A stretch of 48,235 nucleotides of DNA from Hypsibius dujardini. Taxonomy: Eukaryota > Tardigrada > Eutardigrada > Parachela > Hypsibiidae. The notes below the pieces were generated by a model. That model did no database searches, was not told the origin of the DNA, and saw only the letters and a list, made by a program, of their open reading frames with translations. Positions 20,901-31,600 of the stretch are shown here, in pieces. Every line of letters starts with the position of its first letter. Within the stretch, counting starts at the first letter, position 1. Location: NCBI GenBank assembly GCA_001579985.1, contig LRSR01004377.1, positions 1-48,235 of the forward strand, read 5' to 3'. A program made the position numbers and the translations under genes.

Positions 20901-21202
20901 CCCTGCCACAGCTCGGTACTGGGCAAGAAGGGTCCGCTTTGAGGACTGGTTGAGCTGCTGCTGCTGTCGTTGAACTGACCCTGACCGGAAGTGTTGAAAA
21001 TTCGGTCGATACATTGTTGGGACTTGTAGAAGCAGGTGGTGTCGTTGGGGAAGGGTTGCAGACAGGTCTCGGCGAAAGATGATGAGTTTTTTATGCTGGG
21101 AGGTGATGCGGTGTTAAGATCATCCTGGCCGACTATGTTGCCTGTGCAAAGGAGCGTCCCCCACAAGACGGTAGCGAGGCGGAGGGATGTTTGGCCGCCC
21201 AT
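13834..21202 (-). CDS. DUR3: DUR3-like urea:cation symporter (SLC5-type sodium:solute symporter), 13 exons, 830 aa
   Basis: Minus-strand exons: 21202-20813, 18591-18515, 18442-18374, 18221-17929, 17459-17352, 17093-16833, 16073-15841, 15751-15671, 15561-15512, 15434-15136, 14808-14565, 14462-14309, 14067-13834. All phases close. A signal-like leader and Asn-rich extracellular segment precede the first helix ([18 protein letters not shown]). DUR3 landmarks follow in order: [93 protein letters not shown] and the [20 protein letters not shown] helix. Residues about 487-545 are a cysteine-rich insert absent from the fungal and plant proteins as I know them: CILC, then CQC...CKDC, then QCQTHGEYR. 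This family imports urea across the plasma membrane with protons or sodium. The exon 10 acceptor was chosen to close the frame (77-bp intron); a 41-bp alternative exists. Confidence 0.93.
14872..15112. repeat. CAGA/CAGG tetranucleotide repeat inside DUR3 intron 10
   Basis: About 240 bp of (CAGA)n with a central (CAGG)n block fill most of the 327-bp intron between exons 10 and 11. In transcript sense the tract reads TCTG/CCTG. It starts about 20 bp inside the donor. Confidence 0.95.
18592..20812. other. DUR3 intron 1 (2.2 kb), no nested gene seen
   Basis: The longest DUR3 intron separates the N-terminal exon from exon 2. The protein joins directly at ...RIYNDK/DSIETAF, so no coding exon is missing. 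It contains CCAGCC/GGCTGG-rich segments at 19360-19500 and 20430-20575 that resemble one at 16520-16780 in the same gene. A G-rich tract lies at 20595-20611. I see no open reading frame with family or splice support on either strand. Confidence 0.7.
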
Positions 21203-22630
21203 TGTGCTGCAACTAATTAAGGGACAAATTTGCAGTAATTAATATTATAATTATATGTAACTTAGTAATATGACTGGTCTTTCGCAAACTGAAAAGAATG
21301 TTAAGTCTAAAGCACTTAAATATACAGAGGCGGCATGTATAAGGTAAGCTGAGCAGAAATTTAGGCAGACAGACAGGGGAACGGACAGAGAGACAGAGGG
21401 GTAGACCAAGAAGCACAGACAAGCATTCAGGATGACAAACAGACCAACTGACAGACTGACAGGCACACAGAAAGACAGATGACAGACAGACCGACATACA
21501 AAGAGTTAGATAGACAGCCAGACAGACTAACTCACAAACAGACTGACAAACAGACTGACAGATTGACAGACAAACAGACTGACTGACGGACAGTGGTATA
21601 ATCGAAAGAGCCCAGCAAAACCAAACGCAGACAAATAGAGAGAGAAACGGACAGGCATATGGATAGACAGATAAACAGGTAGGTAGGCAGGCAAACAGAC
21701 AGAAAAATAAACAGGCAGATGGACAGATAGTTAGACAGACAGGTCGCCCGATAGACAAACAGGCATACCAAAAAAGATTTACTCACATTTTAGAGCGCTA
21801 TACGTTGTCTGCTACGAGGAAACCTGAGACCTTGGATTGGATTGAGATTCACTACAACAGATATAGGAGAAAACTCAACCACAATACAGAATATATCGCA
21901 ACCTTTCTTAAAGTAGAGTATACTCAGTGTAATTTTAAGTTGGTACTCACCTTGCGACAAGACGAAACAACAACATCCGAGTTGGGGTGAGATAGCCCGA
22001 AGCTCCAACGCCTACGAACAGTCGGAAACTGCGGCTATTTCAACGCCCGATACATTCTGCACATAAAAAAGCTGGGCCGAGTAGTGTTATGTTATTACTG
22101 TTACAGCACACGGAAAAGGACATTCCCCATTACCGACAAATATCCTCAATGGGAGAAGCTTTTATTAATCATCCACCCGGCCATCAACCGTATTCCTAGT
22201 ATATCCTATTATCAGTTCCTAGTACAGGATCAAACAGTACTCCGCTCATTATTTCACAAGTGCACGTTAGTCCTAGCAGCGGGAGCTCGATTAATCCCCC
22301 ACAGTTTATCACCCATTTTATTTATTATTCATTCGGACATATCGATGATTCTTCTGATACACTTGGCACACGCCATACAGGTTATCCGATTCTTCACTTT
22401 TACAGTCCTCTCAGTGCCATCACACTTATAGGACACACACTTGACTGCCAATGACATACAACATGCCAACACTGACAGTTTAGGACCAAATTAAATTTCC
22501 CTATATCGATTTCGCATTAAAAACGGTAGACGCGCAGGGATTAAAGTGACCTGGTAGATCCCGGTATGTAAATTGTCAGGGCATTATTCGACTTTTTCAG
22601 CTTTTCAATCTGAACTATATTTTCGATCTA
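21203..22630. other. Divergent intergenic region with CAGA-type repeat
   Basis: Separates the DUR3 start from the guanylate cyclase receptor start, so it should hold both promoters. Positions 21360-21745 are degenerate CAGA-type DNA that yields long Cys/Ser/Leu frames on the minus strand; these are low-complexity artefacts. Positions 21790-22630 are ordinary unique sequence without a supported gene. Confidence 0.6.
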
Positions 22631-25600
22631 ATGTTGCCCATGAAAAGTATGGCTTCAATAGGAACTATTTTACTGCGAGCACTCTTTGGTCTGGTATTCT
22701 TTACATGGGGCGGAGTTGTTTCTTGGACGTCGCATTGCAATGTGACAGAATTCCTTATACTCTCCGGACGACAATCCCCGGCGCCCGAGACATCAACGTT
22801 GTCGCTTCTATCGCAACAAGCCTTCACATCTGTAGACCGTGCTTCTAATCGGACGGTCCGTTTCACAGGTTGGACGTTCAACGAGTCAGACGTCTCGCTG
22901 CCGGAGTATTGTGACTTGTTCGTGCTGCAGTTGGCTACGGAGCTGTCCAGCGGGATGTTGACGATGAGAGAGGCTGAGAGAGAATGTCTGATTGTCGGGT
23001 CATTTGTTTGTGAAGACAAGATGCCTCTTATTACTTCCATAATTGACGGTAAGATATTATTGATATATATCACAAAAATATTAGGCAATTATTATTTCAA
23101 GAGGATTAGCAAACAATTGGTCATTTTATATTAAAATTGAAACATTCTTTAAACCCAATTTAATTTAAATTAATTTGATTTATATTTATACTTTTACTTT
23201 GCTTAAATTTACTATAGCAGATTTACTTTACTTAATTTCCCTTAATTAAAATTCGGGGCTGTTTATTTCCGAGTTTATTTTTCTGTGGAAATTTGAGCCC
23301 GAGGACGTGTGACATTTCAGGGCGATATGCGCTGCTTTCGAGGACGGCTTGATTAGGTGTCAGATGTTGAAGTAAATCAGAGTTGCTCGCCATTAAAATC
23401 AATTTACATTTGTTGTCCGGCGAAACTAATTACAGGAGATCCTCTGTTGGGATGGCGTGGGTGCATTCTCATGATCTACAGTAATGATAATACAAATTCA
23501 TTTCCTGTTGCAGGTAACATTTCCATTTTAACAATGGATCCTGGTGTTGAGCATCACGCGGCGATACTTCGCACGTCCTTGATGCTCTTTCTTAGAGGTT
23601 TCAATCTCAGCTACAGCGCGCTAATCTGCGACGAGGATGAAGACAACAATCTACTCTCATCCTTTTGTCGCTCAAAGGATCATCCCAAGACGGATGTGCA
23701 CAAAATAGGGAGACCGATCTACTTTATTGCACCAGAGGTCGAAAAAGGGTTTGCACCTAGATGTTTTCAACAGCTGACGAAACATGCTTCGTTCAGCAAC
23801 GGTACGAATTGTCTAACTGTTCGTATGCTGATAACAAAACTAAACGTTTTTGTAAGATAATTCCTTGCCATTGGAATTAGCTGAATAAAAACCTGTACTT
23901 CATAATTCCTCTGCCAAGCATTTAAGTGGAATAAATTAAAGCAATTAAAATAAAGTCTTAGTGACAGATTATGTTCCTGTAATTTATCCCGCTTAAAATG
24001 CTCAGCAACTGAAACTTTTAGGAACGACTAAAACAAGATTAAACAAAACAAAAATCTAAACAAAAAGGCTGAAACAAGACTAAAAGTTTTAGTGACTGAA
24101 GAAAGTAATCTAAAATCGATGTAAACTAATTTTTAGCTCACTAAAAGTGCTCACATTTTCAGTGTTCATATTTGCCGTATCGTTGGGACAATTCATGGAA
24201 TGCTGGGTAAGCACACATGATCTACGTTGACTCTCTTCGTTTAATCTGCTTCTGTTTTGCAGACTGTTTCGTCCCAGGCACTGAAATCGTGGGGCGTGAG
24301 TATTTTGTATTTATGTGCAGACAACATTCTCCTTGTTGCTAGCTTCACCACCAAGTCATTCCGCCCTGCAATTCACTGCAATCAATTGCAGGCCCTTGCA
24401 ATATTTGTATCTACGGACCGCGCAAAAGAGGTACGCTTCTAAGCGTTTCTTTAAATGGTTTCATAACAATTGCGCAGTTTGTAGTGGTGGAAACCGGTAG
24501 GGAACTCCTGTGAGCAGACTCCCTGCCGATAAATGAAAAGAAAATGTATTGCAATGCGACATTCTACGCTATAGTTTGAGATTATTAGAGCAGGCGCACG
24601 TTCTGAAGTCGCGCACTTGTGCAGATAATACGAAGTGCGCAACGAGGCGCAGGTCAGAAATTCTCCATTTAGTATTTACACTTCTCTTCTAATTCACACG
24701 TAAAACTACAGTTGCGTCTGCTGTTAATTGCCAAACACTTGGTGGCCATGAAAAAAGCGATACATTTTTAATAGTTGCAGGAAAAGGCAATATGAATGAA
24801 TGAGGAGAAGGGCCGGAAACGTTGCAAAGAAACTGTGCCGTTAATTGAGTGAGCATTAACCCTCCAGGGCGTAACTAATGAACAGTCAAGAACGCAAAAG
24901 TGTCTTCCTGGTCCCAGACATAATCATCCTTTGCAATACTGCCAGCACGTTCGACTTGATGGTCTCCACTTGATGGTCTCACAGTTTGCTCTTGATCACG
25001 CAGATCGAGCGTGAATAAAGGACGACGCAGGGAGAGCTTCAAACTGCTTTTTTCTCCTCAACAGGCAAAAATGCAACTATCGAATTTTCCAGTTATCTTC
25101 GTCACGCTGCAACGTCAACTCATAACTCTCCCGATAGTAGCTCCCCATGCAGAAAATGGTACCATTTCTCATGAGCTTCATAATTCGGTGAGTTTCAGGG
25201 GGCGCTCATATTTTCATGCCAGGAATAGTCCATCCGGATTCGTGTGTATTGCAAAGAAAATATGCCCAAAACGTGAGCTGGAGTTTCAACCGAGTTTCAT
25301 TGCAGAAAAGCGATGAAGATGCCGGTAGGTTTTACGAGGCACTTGTGCGTCTCCTCAGTCCATCGCAGAAGAAACCGTCACTCAACTATAAGACTACCTT
25401 TGAGTTAGTCATGGAGAATGGGGAGCAAAAGGTATATTTTTCAGTCTCACAAAAGGTTTTCCTCATCAGGGGCTCTTTGAGGGTCGGTGCAGGTCCGAAC
25501 CAGAACCTCAAACGGTAGAACCAGAGGGTGCGTTGTGCATATCTCAAAACATTGAATGGAAAATTCGGCCTTATACTTCCTCATCATATTGAAGCTTGTG

Positions 25601-28600
25601 GGAGTCTGGGGTCTCATTTAAAAGATTAAAAGAATTTTTTCAAAAAGTCCAGCTTAACCATTAAATTTGGACTTTTATTGGGGCTCAACAAAAGCTCTCT
25701 ATTCATAAATTCAAATGGGAGGTAAAAAAAATTAGAGAACGATTAAAATTTAGCGGACAAACTAAAGATTTTGAAATGTCTTGAAATGTGAAGGACCCCA
25801 AAGTTAAAAATCCCAGACCCTCACAGCCACAGAAATTTCAAAATAATCAGGAAGAATACAGGTCGACTTTTAAATTCGATTATAAGCAAATCAGTGCAAT
25901 GTTTCCCACCTTCCTGGCCCTTTCTATGTGAGGTCCTGATTCCGATTTGTCAGAACCCTAAACGAGCCCCTGCTCAGATTGGACGCGTCTTAACCCAATG
26001 CGATATTTGTACGGTAGATCTTAGCGTCTGTAAGCAACGCCACAGGAACACCGCGACTGACGCAGCTGGTTGATACGCGAAGCTTCAGTGTACTAACGCG
26101 GAGTGCTGGCGGGGCTCCGTGGAGAGCCACCGGTCCGTCCGCCCTTGCGCTTCATTTCAGTGAGTTATAATTCGAATTAGGGAACAGGCACAACTTGCGA
26201 AGTCTGAAGGGGGAAGTGGCATGCCGGGCTGAACCAACTGAGCAGCACGTCCCACTTCTGTCCTGCTAAAATATAATATCCAAGTGGTGTAAAGCCGCTT
26301 GCCGGGTTTGGGAATGCTTTTCAGACAAACTTAGAACCGTCATTTTTCTGTCACTACTCATTCCACTGCCTCAATATCTCAATACAGTTGAGATTAAAAA
26401 ATTCCGGCAAGGCTAAGAAAAGTAAAGTCGATCAGCCTAACTGTGCGGCATCTAATCACGCGGAGTGTTTTGGCTTCGCTTGATTGATTGATTTGTGACT
26501 TGATTGATTGTTGTTTTCAACAGAGTGTCGACATTTGTTCCAGCCACTGTTCACACCAATCTATTGTCTAAATATTTTGCGGAGTGCAGCAGCCGGCTCT
26601 AGCGGAAGTGTTTATTGTCTCTACCAATAGCGAAATTTTGTTTGTCTGCATATGAGTTCATTTAAAATAACTTAATATGCGAATGCAATAGTATATGAGA
26701 AGTGTGTCTTCCAAAAGAAATTCCTCTTTTCAGATTCCTACATGCAGGTCCGTGAAACTCGGATTTACCGCTTACGAGGCCATGACTTACTAACCAAATA
26801 TATTGAGTGATTCAAAAAGCAGTCGCTTGGTGCTAAGCAAAGGCTCGTTTAGAGTCCTTACAGATCGGAACCAGGACTCCTCATTGTAGGGCCAGGGGGT
26901 GGGCAAATGGGCAAAATGCATTCTTTTCAAGATTGAACCCCAAAGTCAGCCTCGTGTCTCTGATCATTTTGAAACTTGTGGGGAGTGTGGGGAGTCTTAC
27001 TTCCAAGAACCCTCTGGGATTTCAAAATATTTTTCAAAACATCAAATTGCCGTTCAAATTTGGATCGTTCTTGAATTGTATTGTTTGAACCTCTCATTTA
27101 CATTCATCGATAAAGAGTTTATATTGGACCTCAACAAACCTCAAATTTGAACGAAGAACTGATGTTTTAAAAAAAAAATTGAAATCCAAAGGGCCCACTG
27201 GAAATCAGACCCCCATACCTCACAAGTTTCCAGTACCCAGATCAAGTACCCAGATCAGGGAAAAGACGCCGACTTTTGGGTTCAATCTTGGAAAAATGCA
27301 TTTTGCCCCTTTGCCCACCCCTTGACACTACTGTGAAGGGTCCTGGTTCCGGCCTGTAAGGACCCTAAACGAACCTCTGGACTGTTAAGTAAATGACCGA
27401 AAGCCAAGACTTTCTAGTGCCCCTTGTATTATAGTCGTACAACCACGCGGTCACTCAAACGAGTATGTTTTTTTTGTCTTCAGAAAGGACCTACGATGCC
27501 GTAGTCTACGGAATGGCCGCCGTGCTGTGCTTGACGGTTGTCTTCGCATTGTTCTGCGTCGTCGAAGCATTCCGACGCAACCTCAATAAAGGGCAAGTAA
27601 TTCTCTTAATTGAAAGCACGCCGGACTAGAGCGCATGTAAAGGTCACGAGAAATAACTTTGCGCTTGTTGTTTTTGTAGAAAGCGTAAAACGGCACAAAA
27701 TGATGAAATCATCGCTATTGAGTTGGGTGAGGATGGGAAGGAAATCATTGCAGCGGACGATCTTGTGCAGGTCCATCGGCACAAATCGGCATCCCGATCG
27801 TTTGCGTATTCGTTGTCGCACAGCGACAAGTTGGGTGAAGGTACCAACACCGAGGTGCACTTGTACCGCGGGAAAAAGGTCTGGGTGAAGCAGCGGGAAT
27901 TGGCGTATAGTTTTGAGCCGGAGTTCCATCATATAGCGTTCCTCAAAAAGGTGAGCCAATAGAAACAATGCGGCCGTCAATAAAGTGTGTACAAAAAGTC
28001 TCTCAAAAAGGCATTTCAAAACGAAATGTTACGTCATGCACGTCAAAACCAGGGCGTGTGATTGGTCTATTTGCATTTTTGGATTCATAAAAGCGGCTGC
28101 CTTACCGCCCTGCCAAATGTGATCAGGGATTTCCGAAATTCACTGATCGCTTTTCCGTCACAACTCCTGTTGATTACTTGTTCAAACTCGTTCCTCACAT
28201 TTTTTTATGCATTTTGTGGACTAATGGCAAACGTTGACAACCGCACTCCCGTTAATGGAAAAGCATTGCTTCAAGGGGAACCCGGCGCTTTGTTTTAGTC
28301 CAAAATGCATGACGGGTTGTTTGAACGTTTTTGCACGGAATACAGGCGTCCAACACAACCCTTCCTATTTTCTATCAAACTATTTTGTTAGTTTGCACAC
28401 TTTTGCCCTTTTTCTTTCTTCGAAAAAGTGGTCTGACGTCACCAGGTTCTCCCATTTGGACATTCTATGGAAAACATTGTTAGGTGAATTTCGTCAGATT
28501 TACTATGTTATAAACAGTTTCGATAAGTATTGAAATTTGTCACAACCAAAAATCCGCGTTTTTGTCTGTTGTGGCTAGTGAGAAAGAGAAATTTTGAAAC

Positions 28601-31600
28601 AACAAGGCGACCCAAGTTCATTCCATCCCAAAATAACACATTTGCGAAGTTGCTTGGTAATTTCTTTTGAAATAAGCAAGGTAAATTGGAACGCTGAGTA
28701 TAGGGTATTACAAATTGGATTACTATCCAACTAGTTCAAAGTATAATAAATCAGACAAAATTTTACTTGAACAGTTTTCAAAGAATGTTATGTAGTGATT
28801 GTCTACTTAAAGTGAAGGCATTCGTTGCAGGTAAAAAGAATGCATCACCCCAACATCGCCACCCTCCGCGGTATCGTCCTGTCCCCGGACCCGCTAATTT
28901 ACGAGATGAAGATGGTCATGGAGTACTGCCAACGTGCTAGCCTTGCTGACCTCATCGGGAATGAAGCTTTCGACTTCACCTTCAACTTGCAGGCCGTCCT
29001 GATCAAAGATATCGCAACGGTAGCCTTTGAAAATATCGCCGAACGATAGATTTTCAGGTCTAATGAAGATCGAAAAAGCCATTTACAAGGCAAGAGAAAA
29101 AAAAACATAAAAAAGAAAGCCCAACAGGAAAGACCAACAAAAAATATTCCAAAATCTCTAAAAAAACGTCCGAAACAGACCAACAAAAGATTAACAAAAG
29201 GTTCCTAAAATGTGCAAAAAAGGTCCAAATAAAGTCTAAACGGACGCAATTGCCTACACACCTCGCAGGCAATGACCTTCATGCACAATTCCTTCATCAA
29301 CTGTCACGGATCACTCAAGAGCCCGAACTGTCTCATCACGGATCGCTTCAACGCCAAAATCACCGATTACGGCCTCAACGTCTTCCCGGTCAACGCGCCC
29401 GCCTTGGAGAGTGATGAGTCACTGTACCGGCTGATGCTGTGGACCGCGCCGGAGATCCTTCGCGGACCGGTGTTTCACTCGCGGAAAGGCAGCAAACCCG
29501 GGGACGTGTACAGTTTCGCCGTCATACTCCAGGAGATTGTCAACCATGCGGAACCGTTCTGCGAAAACAGCTCATCCTACGCCGCCAGCCCAAAAGGTAC
29601 AAACACTGAAAAATGCATTATTTCCTGCGTATGGGGAGATTATTCGTCCTTCCTCGGTAGTAAAATAAAATAAAACCCAGTAATGATATTTGTGATCATT
29701 GTTACCGCAACGTTTACGTCGAAGAATCAGACGGATTGACAGTCCAATGAATGAAGGTCTGACGGTTTGCAGCCCGGGTAAAAAGGAAAAAGAGATGTGT
29801 AGTTGAATGGAAGATGTAAAAAAGAGTCCCCTTAATCCGGTCGGCAAAAGCGACAATATATAATGATCCTTTGTTTCGTTCTTCTATGATCGTTATATTA
29901 GCAACGCCAGTTTGGTGGTACTTCGTTTATTCATATTGACTGTTGCATAAAACCTTGCTTGGTATTCTCGAAGCCTTTGTGATGTATTCTCAAAGGTGAC
30001 AGAAATGGCGAGAGCATCTTTTCACAATTGGCCTGTTGCTCCGCCTCGTGAGTGTTGAGAAACATCTGGCTGATCCCCATTGATTTGAAATTGAATTCCG
30101 AATGGAATAGTATCAAGAAAAGTTAATTCAAATAATCCTTTAAAATTAGGAATATGGTAAGCTAACCTAATCTAAAATACAAAACTTACACAAGCTCATA
30201 TTTTTGGTAACTAGTGAGATTTCTTAATGAGAGGCTTAAGTTTTTTTTTAGTAGCCTAAAAAAACTAAAACTAAAAGAACCTAAAGCCAAGAAAAATGTT
30301 TTTCTAGTCTAGTACACAAAACTTTGTCGCATAATATATCTACTAAAATTTAAACTGGAAATCTAAAGATACTAAAATCAGTGAGCTGAATTCAGCCAAA
30401 ACTAAACAAAAAGTTTTGGTCATTAAAAGAAACCAATTATATTCGACTAATTTTAATTTAAAGTGTTCAACCAATCATTATCCGATATTTTTTGTTGCAG
30501 CTCTCTGCATTTTTAACTCTTCGTGATCTATATTTTACTTTGAATGTATTGGAATGTTTAGTTCCTGGTATGATGTAGACAGAATTCTTATGTTCTGAAC
30601 TAGTCCTGCTTACTTCTATTAGAGATCGTTAGACTGCTGATCGAACGGTCGATTCCGGCCTACCGACCCAGGATACCCGATGATGCCTGCCAGCCGGGGT
30701 TGCGTGACTTAATTGAGCGAGCTTGGGCGGAATCGCCACAAGCGCGACCCTCTTTCAAAGAACTCCTTTCAAAAATCGGCAAGCTTGCTGGTTTCGCGGA
30801 GAACTCTTCCTACCTGGATTACCTGATCCAGCGGATGACTGACTACTCCGAGCAGTTGGAAGAACGCGTCCACGATGCCACAAAAATTCTGCTGGCGGAG
30901 AAGAAGCTCTCCGATGAACTTCTTGCCCAAATGATGCCCAAGTATAACCGCTTAATGTCAAACCTAAAGAAACATATTTCAGTATTGACAGTATCGAAAT
31001 TCCAACAGATCCGTGCTGGATAAGCTTCAGATGGGACTGAGCGTGCACCCGGAAACTTTCGAGGAGGTAACAGTAGGAATGACAAAACTGAACTAATACT
31101 CTTATTAGTTCAGTTTTGTAGACAATTACAGTAAAACAATTGGTCTAAAAATTAGAGGCTAAAAGTTGCAGCTATTATAAGTTTAGGTGAAAACACTAAA
31201 AAAACTACTAATTATTCTTCTATTTCGATTAAAGCTACTGCTAAACCTGTAGATTAAGAGCGTTAGTTACTATAGCAAGCTCAATTAAATAGTTTAGTAA
31301 CTAATTTTAGTTTTTTTGTTCTGCCATCAACAGGTAACACTCGGCTTCTCCGGGGTCACGCAGTTCACACAGTTTGTAGCCGGAAGTTCCCCAATCGGGG
31401 TGGTGGACTTTCTCAACGGTCTTTATCATTTATTCGACGAGATAATTGGGGCGTTTGACGCCTATAAGGTATTATCCATTATGACCTTTTGCTTTGTGAG
31501 AAGCGGTGTGTTACAGACATTTCAGTAAAAAGACTCATTTCGCTCGCCTTGTTGCAGGTAGAAACAATACAAGAATCCTATGTGGTGAGCGAGAATGGTC

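Noticed and set aside
21213-21786. Long minus-strand Cys/Leu/Ser/Val frames
   Set aside because: Degenerate CAGA-type repeat read in the TCTG sense.
26200-26265. tRNA-like stretch (complement of GCTCAGTTGGTTCAGC)
   Set aside because: Resembles an A-box region on the minus strand, but no proper B box, anticodon stem or acceptor pairing could be drawn.
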